A stretch of DNA of 64,000 nt from Zygnema cylindricum (taxonomy: Eukaryota > Streptophyta > Zygnematophyceae > Zygnematales > Zygnemataceae): positions 48,200 through 112,199 of the forward strand of contig JBBHKE010000914.1 of the NCBI GenBank assembly GCA_037447655.1, read 5' to 3'. Both the position numbers and the translations under genes were made by a program. The notes below the pieces were generated by a model. That model did not search any database and had not been told where the DNA came from. It worked only from the letters and a program-made list of their open reading frames with translations. Each line of letters opens with the position of its first letter. The first letter of the stretch is position 1. This document shows positions 11,863-24,592 of this stretch, one piece after another.

Positions 11863-12448
11863 ATTTCACATCAAAGAAAAAAAAACTTTTGTTTTGAATT
11901 ATGAGAGTTTTACCTACCACCGTTTTTTACATTCGAGATTTATAAAATAAGGTTTATAATTACCCATGCATCCAACAACTCACCAACGAAGAATGAAACC
12001 CCAAATTTATTTTTTATTTCAAAAAAGGAAAAGAGAGATGCGTACACTGACAAACTGAATTCGTTCGATGAACTGGTCAAGTTGTTTTTTTTTTAAACCT
12101 GATTGACAAACAATTTAAACATGAAACTGATATACATATTATATATTTTGTATATTCATTAAAATCTTTCTTTATATGAAAGTGAATGTCATGAACTTTT
12201 GCAAACAATCTACCAGTTCATATTTTTTTTTTAAAGATGGGTTGTATTCTTGCACTATGCAGGATTTGGTCGTCTCGGTTTAGATTACCACTATTTAGGA
12301 TTCTGATAAATAGTATTCGGTGTTTTCTCTGGTGCTCTCACTATAATGTAATATATGTTGTACGAATTTGCTTTATGGATTAATGTTTATTGTACAAGGG
12401 CTATCGTTTGCCATATGGACTAATATTTGCCGTAAAGATTAGCATCTT
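11863..12448. other. No gene seen
   Basis: AT-rich interval between family A copy 3 and the LTR of element 2. No supported ORF or repeat. Confidence 0.4.
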
Positions 12449-14138
12449 GTTAATTTTAGGCGCTCACCCTAGCCCCTAGCTTAGGGTTAGGGTAGATAAA
12501 CCTGGAGTATACACTATGAAGGGGTGTTGCTATGTGCCTCACAAGGGTTTAGAGATGGAAGTATAAATAGATGTAGAAAATGGATGAGGCAAGTTTAAGC
12601 AGCTTTGAATGGAATTATAAAGTAGAAATTACAATTGTCACTTTAGACATTTGTCTAATAAAGCTGGATTTCTCCTTGTATGACTAGTCGTCTAATCTCT
12701 CTAATCTGTGTGATATGTGACCTCTCTTTAATTTACATTTGCTAAATAATCTGAAACATCATTGCCTAAACAATTCCTACCAAGTGATGTGTGAGTGTGA
12801 TAATCTCTTCCAATGTTATTCTCACTATTTAAGCTTGTGCACTACTATCCAATATGAATGTGTGCACTTGTGTGGTTCAACGGCTACACGCCAAAATATA
12901 CAATGTCAGCCGTCGGTGGCCGCGCCTAAAAATGCGTCAGTTTCACAAAAAAATGTTTGTCGTAAAATGGTCATAAAATTCCGTACGATTCGATCCGTCC
13001 GTACAATATCGGCGCTCCGATATCCGTACACAATGTCGGTCGAGATCGTCCAAAATTAACACTCCCACTCAAGCTCGTGTTGATATTTGTCGCGTTTTTT
13101 CAATTTCATCGAATTTGTAATTGCTTCGCGCTTCGATGGTACGATACATGCAAAATATGTCCCGTATATTCTGTACCCTGCTGAATCATCAAAATTTGCG
13201 ATTTCGTTATTACCAAAAAGATTTTGGTTCTCGTAGTATATTTATCCTTTAATACCACATGTGGTCTTTAGAATATTGGCCTCTCATATATAGACCGTAG
13301 TGATTTGTTTGTCGTACAAAAGAATTATGCCGCTGGCAACCTCGTCTTTTGTCACTGACTCCTCAATCAGATTACTTGACAAGTAATCCTTTTTGTTTGT
13401 GCGATCCTCAAAATTCAAGGTCCATCTGATCCTTGGTGAATTTTAGCCGTCGATTTCACTTCTGCAAAGTGAGTTCATTTCGACGTCGCATTGAGTGGCG
13501 CAATCGAATTCTCGTCGCTCGAGCAATTTTGATCACTCAATACTTGAGCTCGTGGCCATAATTATGTCAGGTAAAATGTGATACTTTTCTTTTTTTTCGC
13601 GCCTACGTCGCTCGTTCTCACTTGTACCTAAGCTGCCTATATCGCCTCCATTGTTGATTCCATATAGTCGGAGGCGCTCTAATATTTTTGTACTTTAAGG
13701 TTTCACTTTTCCTTTCTTAAAAACTTTTTTTATAATTTATTCTAAGTCCTCTGCTCTAGTGCCATAGTGTAGGATGCCAACACTTAGTCTGCCCATAATA
13801 CTTAGACTGCCATGACTTAGAATATTTTTTTGATTTAGGTTTCCATTTCCCTCTTAGTTGTCTGCCAAATCTTTTTCCACTTTTAATCCTTTAATAATGA
13901 GATTACTAAAGGATTTATGGTTTTGGAAATTCTTCCCTTTTCCCCCAACCACAAATTCCGTTGTGCATTCTAGGTTGTGGTCTTCCAATGGCGTATCCTA
14001 AGGATTTTGCCTGCTTGTCTTTCAGATTCTTGAGGTATAATTGATTTTTTCGCTCTTTGATCAGGTTCCATTGTTAAGCGTATAATCTCCGTTTCTCCTT
14101 TTGTGTGCTGTAATGAGATTGTACTTATGAGATCGTGC

Positions 14139-14877
14139 TTATGAGATCATGTTTTCTTTGTCTTCTCCTGCACCTGCAAGTGGTTTCCCCTTGGAGAGTT
14201 CCACTTCACAAAATGATGTTAGTTTTCTTTGGTGAATTTTTTTTGACCCACTCACGCCTTCCGTTGTGATCAGTTTTTCCATGTGATTTTCTATGGGATT
14301 TATGGCTAGTTGAGCTTCGGACGTTGCCCGAATGCTTGAGGGCGGAGATTTGGCAAGGTTACTTATCCTTCCAAGTTTTGGTCGGTCTCTTTTACCCCTC
14401 ATTTGAAGTTTTCCACTACCTAATGTATTATTGTTTAGGATAGCAGTACTTCCTTGTAGGTATTTGAAATCTTCTTAGCTTAAATTTTTGAAATTTTGTT
14501 TCTTTGTGCAAATTTGGCCTAGATTTTTAACGGTTTGGACTCGATTTGGGAGTTTGAGTCGATGTGCACTCCCAGTATCGTCCTATTTTGTGTTCCCTCT
14601 TGGTGAGTTTTGATGAAAAATGTCCACTTCCGTAGGAATTTTTTTTTGCAGAGATGCCTAAAAGACTTCTAAAGGTTAGTGTCATCCTTTGGAGATTTTT
14701 TGAAGTTCCTTTTACTGAAGTCCCTTCCTTTGCTGCAAATGTTTTCTCTCTTTTAATTTCTACAATGGCAATTTTTGACTCCTTTTTTTCTCCTCTATTG
14801 TTTGCAAATTTCCCATCTTTTTCGTTGACATATAGACATGCAATATCTTCCTTGGTGGAGGTCTGAGCGGATGACAT
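14139..14877 (-). pseudogene. Lys/Glu-rich ORF fragments of element 2
   Basis: Two minus-strand open stretches of 87 and 116 codons, rich in Lys, Glu and Ser, in the interior of element 2. They resemble in composition, not in any motif, the large charged ORF of element 3. No function is assigned. A 150-bp partial duplication near 15.7-15.8 and 16.2-16.3 kb shows further rearrangement of this interior. Confidence 0.35.
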
Positions 14878-15831
14878 GAATGCTCTGGCATTCTACTTGC
14901 ATCTCGGCTCCTCCTCGCTCAATTTGTTCCCATTTGTCCCCTTCTTTGCCCTGCTCAACTCTTTAATTCTTGTGCTGTCAGTTTTAGGTTTAGGTTCAGA
15001 TTTCCCTTTTCCTGTGGCTGTCTTAGATATACATCTCTATGTATCAGCCTCATATCTGATTTTTTTTGGCCAAGTTTCAGTTTCTGTTTTCTCTGACACT
15101 TTTCTCCATAGTATGTTAGTTTCTAGTTTGTAAAATATTTTAACACCATTTTCCATGTTTTTGTAAGACTTTTGTTCTATTCGACTCTTGGGTCTTTTCA
15201 ACCGATGGTTTGCATGATGGCGAGGGATGAGGTGACCTTGGGAGTTTGGTTCGATGATGTTGGTGCATGACTCATAGGACATTCGGTCGACAACTCCCTA
15301 TATTGATAGATTTTGACTTTCTTGCTCCCTTTGCTATCAACAATTTATGTGATGTTGTTCTTTATGCTCCCACTTTTGAGAGACTTGGTGAGCATTCTAT
15401 CGTCTTTTATTTCTCTCATACCTTTACATGTCATAATATTTCTATCTGATGATTGCACCCTGTATCTTGTTGTTCCCTCTTCGCCCCTTCATATGCTCCC
15501 ATGCCTTACCTCCTTGGCTGGATTTTACCTCGGACCTCCTTGTTGGTCTCTATCTTGCAAATTGACTATTCTCCCATGGTGAATGCGATACCCGTGGATG
15601 ACGGCCTGACTGATTACTTTGGCCCCTTGGGTACATCTGATTTGTGTGCTCCCTATGTTTTTTCCTACTTCGCTACTAACAAATTCGTAAGTTTCCACGA
15701 TTTTGACTGTGTGGGTTCCTTTCTAGTTGTCAGTTTGAGATCACACTCTCTACTTGCAACCGCTGTCTATGCCTCTGTTTTTGATCTGCCAAACTTTTGC
15801 CTCTGTTTTTTATCTGCCAAACTTAGGTTCC

Positions 15832-16150
15832 AGTTGGTTTGGAACATAGTGGTTGAATTGATCTTAGTTAGAGAAAACACCATTAAGCTTCGGAGAGGAG
15901 GGAAAAGTGGTCAAACCTTGGCCATCGAAACCAATTGGAGGCATCATGAAAACAAGAAACCTTATGGTAGTTTTGGTGGAGGAGGGAGAGGAGTTCAACC
16001 GGATGGATCCGTATCTTGAACTCTAAATTGACTTCGCAATTTTTTTAAGAAACCGGGTCGTTACATAGCAGAGTGCACCAAGGCCACAGAGTTGGGGCTC
16101 AAGACAAACAAATTCGATGGACCTTCAAAAAAGAAGAAGGCACTTCCTTT
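15832..16150 (+). pseudogene. Copia gag fragment inside element 2
   Basis: The plus-strand translation shows SFGGGGRGVQP, and after a stop FFKKPGRYIAECTKATELGL, which is the C-terminal half of a copia Gag with a degenerate zinc knuckle. The same order occurs on the minus strand in the copia at 23.5-23.9 kb (FLKKLGHYMAECTKLTDL). It is in opposite orientation to element 2 and is bordered by copies of a short word (ATCTGCCAAACTT), so it is likely an insertion or rearranged fragment. Confidence 0.65.
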
Positions 16151-17749
16151 ATGCTTTCGCGGACTTCTTACCAAAATATTTATAAGTTTACATGCTTTTG
16201 CTTGTGAGGGTTCCCTTACAGTTCTCGGTTTCGGATCACACTCTGTACTTATAACCGCTGCCTATGCCTCTCTTTTTGATGTGCCAAATTATTGTTCCAC
16301 TCTTTTCTGTTCCTCTTTTGGACTTTTCATTACTTTGATTAGGCTCCCATCGTGGTAGGTCATTCAAGTGCAATCCGCTACTGAGACTTGATTCCTTTCT
16401 GGAGTCGGAGTGCGCAGGTGCAAATTGAGGTGTTAGATCGTTCTGCAAACCTCAAAATCTTTGGATATGCATGTTGCTGATCATTTGGAGACTCCTTTGT
16501 GAGTTTCTCTTCTTGTCTGCCCTTTCCATGTCTCTCCCACTATTGTTATCTCCTGCACTGTTTTATGGTACTTGCAACTTGTTAGTTGTGAGCGTGAAGT
16601 CTGTCTTTTTGCTCCCTATTTGATTATTGGCTACTTGCCGTTCCAATCTTGCTTTGGAATGTATTGCGTTCTCTTCCATCGTTTATTAATTGGTGTAATT
16701 TTTATGCTATTGTCTTGCAAAACTTTTGGCTGCACCCATTTGACTCGGTTGGAGCCGTTTATTTTGTCCTTATAGCCATGAACGCCCTCCTTCTCTGCAA
16801 CTTCACAGTGAGTCTTTCCACCCCTTGCTCCGTAAGCAACTCCTCCTTAATCTATTCTGATCTGTTTAATAGGGTTTGGGTCGCAGTTGCCTTTTTTTGT
16901 TGCAAATTTATGCTTAGGTGTGGATTTGCCTCTGTTATTTTTTCTTTCACCTTGGCAATCTCCCCTCTCGATGTGCAAGTTTTGTACCTGCATAATGTTG
17001 GGCTCCTCTTTGTGATTTGGGCGAACCTCCTCATTGTTAATAAGTTGTGACTCACCGTCCCTGTCTTTTTTTTGTCCCTATTGCAGGTAAAACGTTGGAG
17101 CCATCAAGATTTGTGTCAACTTTTGAGACGTTTGTGAAACTGGATTCAATTTTCAGCAGTTACACCACCACTTCGCTCGACTCCAACTGTTTCAAATTCT
17201 GCTCTTCTAACTATGTGATGACATCTGAAAATTTTGTCGATAGTGAAAGGAATTTTGTCGATAGTGAAAGGAATAGCCAGCAGATCTGCGTTCCCACTGA
17301 GAATTTTAGACCTGTTTTTTTTGTGTTGTCTAATAGAGTGGAAAATTAAGTGATGTATATTTTGATGGGCATTCCATCTGTGTAGGATGTTTTAAGGATA
17401 TTATTGGTTAGCTCGGTCCGTTTAGACCATGAGGGTGTGATCTCCTCCTTTGTGCTTGTGTCTAAGATGTGGCTCTCCTTTCTACTTATTGAGCTCTTTG
17501 CATTCCGCAATGTCTCCAACATCCCTTTTGACCTCTATGCATGTTTGACATGGTCGTTCATGATCTCTCCCTTACAACTTTTTGTTCTTTAGTTTATGGG
17601 ATTTGGCTTCTGATGAAACTAATGTGATCTCTCTTGCAGCTTCTACATGTATCGATGGTGACGTCCCTTAGGACTCACTCCTCGGATTCGCTTGCACTTG
17701 ACTCCTCTACTTTAGGGACTCCAAAGACATATAAAACACTATTCAAAGT

Positions 17750-17761
17750 GGGCCCAAAACC
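17750..17761 (-). other. Primer-binding site of element 2
   Basis: The minus strand reads GGTTTTGGGCCC directly after the LTR end. This is one base from GGTTATGGGCCC, the internal initiator-tRNA-Met site used by Drosophila copia. Its position next to the LTR boundary supports the call. Confidence 0.55.
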
Positions 17762-18035
17762 TATTGATTTTGGGCGCTCAACCTAGCCCTTGGCCGAGGG
17801 TTATGGTAGATAAACCAATAATATACACTAGGAAAGGGTGCTGCTATGTGCCTCACAAGGGTTTAAATATTAAAGTAGAAATAGAGGTAAACAGTACATG
17901 AGGCAGGTTTTAGCAACTTTGAATGGAATTATAAAGTATGAATTAAAATTGTCACTATTGACATTTCCCTAATAGAGCTAGATTTCTCCTCCTATGACTA
18001 ACTATCTAATCTCTATAATCTGTGTGATCGATGAC

Positions 18036-19215
18036 CTCCTAAAAGATTTTTTTATGGAACAACCACTTGGTTACACTATTTTTGATATTGAAAACCTTGT
18101 TTGTCATATACGAAAATATATTTATGGTCTTAAACAAGCACTGGGAGATTGGCATCAAACCTTTGTCACCGCACTAATAAAATAATGATTTAGAGATATC
18201 AGTGCAGCTCCTCAAATCCATATTAGAGGTATAGGTTGATGTTCAGAGACAACTGTTGGCACTGAAGATGAAGAAGATGCAGCAGTAGTCATCCTAGAAC
18301 AAATCAAGAGAGGAAGCTTCCACAAATACCGATGGCTGAAAACAACTTTGACAAACTATAATTTTCAAAAAAACGTCCTACAAATTTGCCACACTGTAGA
18401 TAACATGAAAAGGAACACACACACAAAATTTCAATCAATTTAACTCACAGATGTGTGAGATATGTAGAAATGAACTTACATAATACTGAGTGTACACTTT
18501 TCATATCATTTGTTCCTAAAAATCAAAATCACTAAGTCCTACTTCTATACACCGAAACTACTCTAAGCTGTACGGAGGCATTCCAGCCGTACATCTAACA
18601 TTCTATCACAAATATTTACACCGAAGTTCAGACAACGAAAAGTGATAATGATCTAGTCACGCCTAGTCACTATTTGTTGGCGGCGGTTGTCAGCGATCCG
18701 ATTAGAGGATTTGGCATTGTAGAACTGACTTCACGAAGTCTCGTGGTCCTGCCGAATTTCCGTACGTCCACGGAGGACATACTCACGCATTCTCCCAAGC
18801 GACGACGCGTGTCCCAAGTGTGAATGAACCGTGAACTCCCAACTTCACTGTCACACTAATTTTGGTAAGTACTGAACCGAACTCAACCAAAAATAGCATA
18901 AGTCCCGAAGAGCTCTCTCTCACAACTGAGGCATAGAGAGGACTAAAACTTTCTAAAAACAACATAGGTGACTAGTTAATCGTAATTATTATTTCCATAG
19001 ATGATTTAATTCTCGCATGTCCTAGTAAGTCCTTTATTCATCAAGTAAAAGGCACTCTCTTTCTATTGGCTTATGAAAAATTTAGGCGATCTTGACTGTT
19101 GCTTAGGCATCACTATTTTACATCAAAGGTTTACACGCATTTGCAAATGAGTAATGAGCATTACATTCTTGGTCTACTTAAGCATTTTGACATGTCCAAT
19201 TGCAATTCGGTGCAT
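18036..19215 (+). pseudogene. Copia RT fragment split by a solo LTR
   Basis: The first part (18040-18230) translates to MEQPLGYTIFD and YIYGLKQALGDWHQ, the RT palm region of copia. The second part (18970-19215) continues with ISIDDLILACPS, the YVDD-type catalytic box, then KHFDMSNCNS after frame changes. The 728-bp solo LTR at 18237-18964 lies exactly between, and the protein alignment continues across it. Additional stops (e.g. at 18184) show it was already decaying. Confidence 0.75.
18237..18964. mobile_element. Solo LTR with 5-bp target duplication TAGGT
   Basis: Begins TGATGTTCAG and ends AAAACAACA. It is flanked by perfect TAGGT copies at 18232-18236 and 18965-18969 and sits inside RT coding sequence. 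Length 728 bp. The TG...CA ends and 5-bp duplication are what unequal recombination between two LTRs leaves behind. No second copy of this LTR was recognised in the window, though its TGATG start resembles that of element 3. Confidence 0.7.
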
Positions 19216-20147
19216 GCTTTGTAATTCTCTGACCTCCATTGGTACACAAAATATCCAGTTTATATGAATCCTCTAAGATAATATATGCACTTTTCACTTT
19301 GGCAATGCATAAGTCCCACTCGTGACGCAAAGACTCTAACCAACTATACCCCTATGTAGCCCAGACTCCCTTGAGTCTGCAACAAAAAAAATCACTAAAA
19401 TTGCTCCTCTGAGCATTAAGTTATGGTTGACCAAAATTGGTCAATAAATACAAGTGCACTCTAGGAGAGAGGTGAAAAACCTAGTTTTTTCTAAGTCCTA
19501 AACTACCTCACTGTGCCGACTACTAGTGTACACTAACCAATCAAAACAGTGTAAAGTACAAGAAGATACATGTACCGTTGTACTTCTTGCACGGTCATAG
19601 TACGGCATGGTCGCTATGTGACGCGTGTTAGTTCCTGAGCCATATTTACTCCCTCCGTGATATCCGCATTCCAACCAAGTATAGCCACGTGTCATTCATC
19701 GACTTCTACTCTGCAAACTGCCGAAATACCATTCTGGTCCACCGGCTCCTTTGTGAGCAATTTGATTCGATCCGAACATTTGATTTCGTCCGTCAAAATT
19801 AAATGTCGTTTAATATATTCCGTGCGATCAGTTTTTCATGCGGACTAATTCTTTTCCATGTTCAACTTGTTCCGTAAATTGTTAAATGAATTTTGTCGTC
19901 CTGTAATGTTTAAATAAAAGTAGTACCCTATAAACTCCAACGATTTTCACAACCTAACAGATAAGACGGACGGCTAAATTGTACGGCGTCTATCCGGCTG
20001 GTCACAGGATCAAACCCAGATCATGTCATAAATATCTTGTAGGAGCGATGTGTCTTGCTCAATTTGTTTGTCTCCTATATCTTTGCTAGGGGGAGCCATG
20101 GCTGTCTGCTAGTTCTCATTGACTACGACAAGTATGACGACTGCATT

Positions 20148-21353
20148 TTAGACAATAAGCAAATAAATTTGAATATAAAATACCATTTTCAACACTTCTT
20201 TTATTTTCTGGTCTATCTTTTGCTTTAGTCCACACTTCTCCCTACAAAATACCAATTTTAGAGAAGTAACCAGCTTTGTCATCATGTTTGCTTCCATTTC
20301 TCCATCTGATCTATATTCCAAACTAATTATTTTATTCTCGACCTTCTCTCTAACAAAACTCAATTGGATATCGATATGTTTTGCTTTAAAATGATGCTTA
20401 AGATCTACTGCAATTGCAATCACAACTTGATTATCACAAAATATCTTTTCCACTCCATTCTTCATATATCCCAATTCTTGAAGCAAAGATTTCACCCATA
20501 TTAATTCTTTCACAGCCGAACAAAAGGCCATATACTCAGCCTCCATGGTAGACCGAGCAGTCACCTTTTGTTGCTTGCTGCTCCAACATGAAGCCCCATT
20601 CCCAACATACAACACATACCACGAAGTACATCTCCTCATCGGAGCATCCCCATAACTAGCATCACTCCAAGTGGTTATGTCGGTGTTATCTCCTCCCAAA
20701 TGCAACCACAGATCTCTTGTTCCTTTCAGGTACCACATGATCCTTGTGGCCGCTTCCCAATATTTCTTCCTAGGATCATTAAGACTTCTACTTAATACCC
20801 CCACAACTGCAGCTATATCAAGACGAGTACAATTGATAAAATAGATTAAACTACCGACAACTTGTCTGTACAGAATAGTTTGCATGAACTTGCTTTCCTC
20901 AGGTCCTACTTCATCATCCAAGCTCAAAACTCTCTCATCTGAGCTCCCCTCATTTCCCTTTTTTAAGTCCATTGGTGTCGTACAACTATTCGCTTTATCC
21001 ATTTGAAAATTTTCAACCATATCTTCTTTTTGAGTTAGTCTAATTGTTTTCTTCCTTTTATCCCTCTCTATCTGAATTCCCAAAATATACTTTGCCTCCC
21101 CTAAATCTTTCATTTCAAATCTACTCTTTAGATCTTTTTTCAATCTATTGATTTTCTCCATTGATTTACTCAAAACAAGCAAGTCATCAACATTTATGGC
21201 AATGAAAATTATACCCTCCTCATCTTGAAATAAGTAAATGGAATGATCCAAAGTGATTCGAATACATCCCAAACTCTCAAAAACTTGTCCTATTTCTTGT
21301 TCCATTGGCGTGGAGCTTGCTTTAAACCTTAAAGGGACTTTATCAATCCGCAC
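20148..21353 (-). pseudogene. Copia RT C-terminus and RNase H, 401 codons open
   Basis: The longest surviving piece of the 19.2-25.5 kb element. RT palm residues are NVDDLLVL (the YVDD box, with Asn for Tyr), then MKDLGEAKYILGIQI. A connection region follows (VVGSLIYFINCTRLDIAA). RNase H is present with SDASYGDAPMRRCTSW, ARSTMEAEYMAFCSAVKE and CDNQVVIAI near residue 310. The C-terminus extends past the polypurine tract into the 3' LTR. In copia elements these domains make cDNA and remove template RNA in cytoplasmic particles. The N-terminal RT lies in another frame (next entry). Confidence 0.85.
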
Positions 21354-22324
21354 ACCTTACTTTCTTCTCTGTTTTTCACAAATCCTTCTGGTTGTCGCAT
21401 GAAGATCTTTTCTTCTGAATCTCTATGTAAGAAAGTGATTTTGATGTCCATCCGGTGCACTTCCATGTCTTCCACTGCCGCTAGACTAAGTAGAATCTGA
21501 AGTGAGGGAAATCTATCCACCGGAGCAAAGGTCTCCTCATAATCGATTCCCTCCTTCTGTGTGAACCCCTTTGCCACTAGTCTGGCCTTGCATCGCGCGA
21601 TAGTGTTATCTCAAAAAAGATTCAACTTAAATACCCACTTGCATCCTATTGGCTTTCTATCCGGAGGACAATCCACCAACTCCCATGTTTTTTCTTCCTT
21701 AATAGATGCCATCTCATCATTAATAGTTGTCACCCATCTACTATGTTCTAGACTTTTAACTGCTTCCGAGTAATTCTGGGGTTCGCTCAAATGTGACAAC
21801 TTAGTTACGTTGTTGTTCACTTGTCTCTCTTGAAGTCTCTTGTTGCTTCTCCTTCCTCCTTCAAACTCTGACGCTGGAATGGAGGGTAATCTTGGATTTC
21901 TCCAAACAACTTCATCTTCTCTCTTATCTCTGGAATCCATCTCCAGACGTTCATAGTCCATTTCCGGTCTCTCCTCGTTTACTTCCTCGGTTTGAACCAA
22001 ATGTTTTGACTCCAAGAGAGGGTCACTCTCGGTCAGTTATTCCTCTTTCTTTGCAAGGTCAGGTTGAACCGGAGTTCGGTTAGAAGAATCTAAATCTAAC
22101 TCATTTTCGGATTCAATTCTAATTCTAACCGGTTTAGTGTACTTGAAGAGACCTATGGACTTTTCTTCATCTATAAGTACCAAGTGATTTACTAGAATTA
22201 TGTCTTCTCTTCCGAGATCATAAACTCTATATCCCTTTATATTTTCATCATACCCTAATAAGTATCTCGGCTTTCCTCTAGCATCTATCTTCCAATCAGA
22301 TATTTTTGTGTTTAGACTAAACAT
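21329..22324 (-). pseudogene. Copia RT N-terminus, linker and integrase C-terminus
   Basis: Three open pieces in different frames. 21329-21577 has MAKGFTQKEGIDYEETFAPV and the MDIKITFLH and MRQPEGFV boxes of copia RT. 21611-22015 carries WVTTINDEMASIKEEKTWEL and GCKWVFKL, the start of RT, preceded by a charged linker. 22037-22324 contains SDWKIDARGKPRYLLGYDEN and GYRVYD, the integrase C-terminal part. Frame breaks occur between all three. Confidence 0.8.
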
Positions 22325-22576
22325 TTAACTTCCAAACACCTTTAAGTGTGAAAGATTAGGTTTTCTCCCGGTCTATCTTTCATAAGGTGTTTGGCCTTTT
22401 ACAGCCGAGGTAATGACTCTTTTTTAAAGATAGTTAGCACAATTTATAGCTTCTGCCCAAAAACTTTCCCATATCTTTTTATCTATCAATATACTACGGG
22501 CACTATCACTTAGTGTCTGATTTAGTCTTTTGGCTACACCGTTTTGTTCTGGGTTCTTTAGGACAGTCTTTTGGTG

Positions 22577-22807
22577 TTAAACCCCTTCCTCTTTCAAGTA
22601 ATCCTTAAACTCATTGGAAGTGAATTCTCCCTCATAATCATTCCTCACTCTTTTTATACGTGTCTCATGAAAATTTTCACTCCATGCTTTATACTCCTTA
22701 AAACAAGCCGAAGCCTCAGATTTGTTTCTCAAGAAATAGACTCTAGAGTATCTAGAACAATAATCAATGATAGTAAGCATAAATCTTTTCTCTCCAACTG
22801 ATGGCAC
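22577..22807 (-). pseudogene. Copia integrase core fragment
   Basis: The minus-strand translation reads MLTIIDYCSRYSRVYFL and VRNDYEGEFTSNEF, matching the copia integrase core (D-[DY]-x-SRY, then R-x-D-x-G-x-E-F). The second acidic box has Tyr where Gly or Asn is usual. The remaining core up to 22324 lies in other frames. Confidence 0.8.
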
Positions 22808-23155
22808 TTTGGCCGGTCCCCATATATCAGTGTGAACTAAATCTAAGAACTTTTCACCTTTCTATGTTGCAGCTTTTGGAAAAGGCAATCTGTGGGCTTT
22901 TCCTTGAGCACACCCACTACAATCATCCAAAGTATCATTATCACCAAAATGTATTCCCTCAACTACACCCATTTTCTTCATTTCTTTCAATCTATTTAGA
23001 TGCACATGTCACAATATTTTATGCCACATCATCAAATCACTTACACCAGCATAAGAAATTCCTGTCTTTCCATTACTCAAATTCAGCCTAAACATTCTTT
23101 GGCTACCCTTTTTAGTTGTGAAATACACTTCATTCTTTTAGCTAGCAACAAAGAC

Positions 23156-23695
23156 TCATTTCTTAGTACTCGTCTCAAAGCCCTTATCATCTAAGACCGA
23201 CGTAAACATAAGAGTCTTGTTCAATTCTGGAATAAAAAGAACATCGGAGAAATTAACTATAGATGTCTTTCCATCAACTAAGACTCTCAGATCCACTGAT
23301 CCTACTAAATTAGTGGTCAATGTTCTCCCATCCCCATACCTTATCTCTACAGTAGGGATCTCTCTCATTTTGGTAAACAATGGTTTTTCTCTGCACATAT
23401 GCATAGAGGCTCCTAAATCTATGATCCATCCTTCTTCAAGAGCTTCTTTCACTCCACAGAAAGCACACTTTTGCCTCCTTAGAATCTCAGGCTCACCTTT
23501 CACCCCCAACTCCTCGTTGAGGAGAAGTTCTCCATCGTCATTATCGGAATCCTCTCCCATGACTTGTGTCGCCACAAATGCCTTCTTTTTCCTTGCGGCC
23601 GGTTTTCCAATCGGTTCCTCTGTCGATCTTAAATCCGTCAACTTAGTGCACTCCGCCATGTAGTGTCCCAACTTCTTTAAAAAATGGCAAAGCAC
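23156..23695 (-). pseudogene. Copia Gag zinc-knuckle end and protease
   Basis: Open for 179 codons. It starts with CHFLKKLGHYMAEC, a CCHC knuckle that lacks the second Cys, followed by an acidic linker (GEDSDNDDGELLL). The aspartic protease follows with WIIDLGASMHM, where copia proteases normally have D-[ST]-G-A; Leu replaces Ser/Thr, so activity is doubtful. The protease then runs through YGDGRTLTTNLVGSVDLRV. Confidence 0.8.
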
Positions 23696-23782
23696 TTTCG
23701 GAGCACTTAGTCTAGATCCGTCATGATTTCCTCTTCCTCCTCGACCAAAGTTCCTATAAGGTTGCTTGGAATCCTTATTCCA

Positions 23783-24592
23783 CTAGTTAGTTATAGCAGC
23801 CACTGCTTGAACACTCATTCCTCCTCTACGAATCCCATTTGTGCTTTTCTTAACCAAAATCATCCCCACAACGGAGTTCCAAATCCATAGATGATCTGAC
23901 AAATCCTTAACCCTGTTAACGATGTTCTCATAATCATCTAAGAGTTTCATTAACAAAGTATTCACCTTTTCTTTCTCGGTCTCCTTTTTCCCTACACTCT
24001 CCAACTGTATGAATAACCCAGCCAAGTCATTACAAAAATCAAACATCTTTCCCTTTTTGTACACATATGGTTGTACCTTTTGATTTGCCAGCTTCTATGC
24101 TAAAACGTACCACTCTTGTAAATGTCGACAATAGCTTCCCACAACTCGTCTGCCCTCTCCAAATGAAGATGAGGTTTAGCCACTCTCTAAGTGAGACGCC
24201 TGAGAATAAAATGAGTCGCCACGGTATTGTTGAAATCCCAGATTTCAATATCATTCGCCTCTGTTTTTTGAACAGGTGCTATTGGAGCCGATCCATTTGC
24301 CATTGGTGTGATTTTATCTTTCCCTGAATCTAACACGATGCTTTCTCCAACATCCTCTACCACCTCTGCTCCTGCATATCCTCCTATAAATCAAGATCCT
24401 CCAAACCTTGGTGGAACTCCCAATTTAGCAGATGGCCAACGCACAAAAACACTCACAATGCCTTATAGCTGTTTTCCAAACAATGCACCCCTCATTGTGA
24501 TTTCCCAATAGATGAACCCTGTTTCATTAAAAATTGGCACCTTAGAGGGTAGGCCAATAACTTGTAATTCTGTGACCTCCATTGGTATATAG
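23783..24592 (-). pseudogene. Copia gag, broken
   Basis: Starts near 24592 with MEVTELQVIG and NETGFIYWEITMRGALFG, then a stop at about residue 40. Further pieces contain WDFNNTVATHFILRRLT and, after a frameshift, YKKGKMFDFCNDLAGLFIQL (23783-24064). Order and words match the gag remnant at the window start. At least one stop and two frameshifts. Confidence 0.75.

Larger units (their letters stand above)
12449..18035 (-). mobile_element. Element 2: decayed LTR element without recognisable pol
   Basis: The left LTR (12449-13061) starts TGTTAATTTTAGGCGCTC and ends CCAAAATTAACA. Its first ~275 bp recur at 17762-18035 (GGCGCTCAACCTAGCCC, TGCTATGTGCCTCACAAGGG), which is the 5' LTR on the minus strand, truncated on its right. 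The primer site at 17750-17761 reads GGTTTTGGGCCC on the minus strand. A tract CTCCCACTCA at 13062-13071 (GAGTGGGAG on the minus strand) is the polypurine tract. Between them, 4.7 kb holds only broken Lys/Glu-rich minus-strand ORFs (e.g. 14139-14402, 14527-14877) and no integrase, RT or RNase H. Primer site, polypurine tract and LTR end match element 3 at 32-38 kb, so this is probably an older relative. Confidence 0.7.

Noticed and set aside
14654-17592. Plus-strand hydrophobic ORFs between 14.6 and 17.6 kb
   Set aside because: They are antisense shadows of the Lys/Glu-rich minus-strand interior of element 2, which reads as Phe/Leu/Ser on the other strand.
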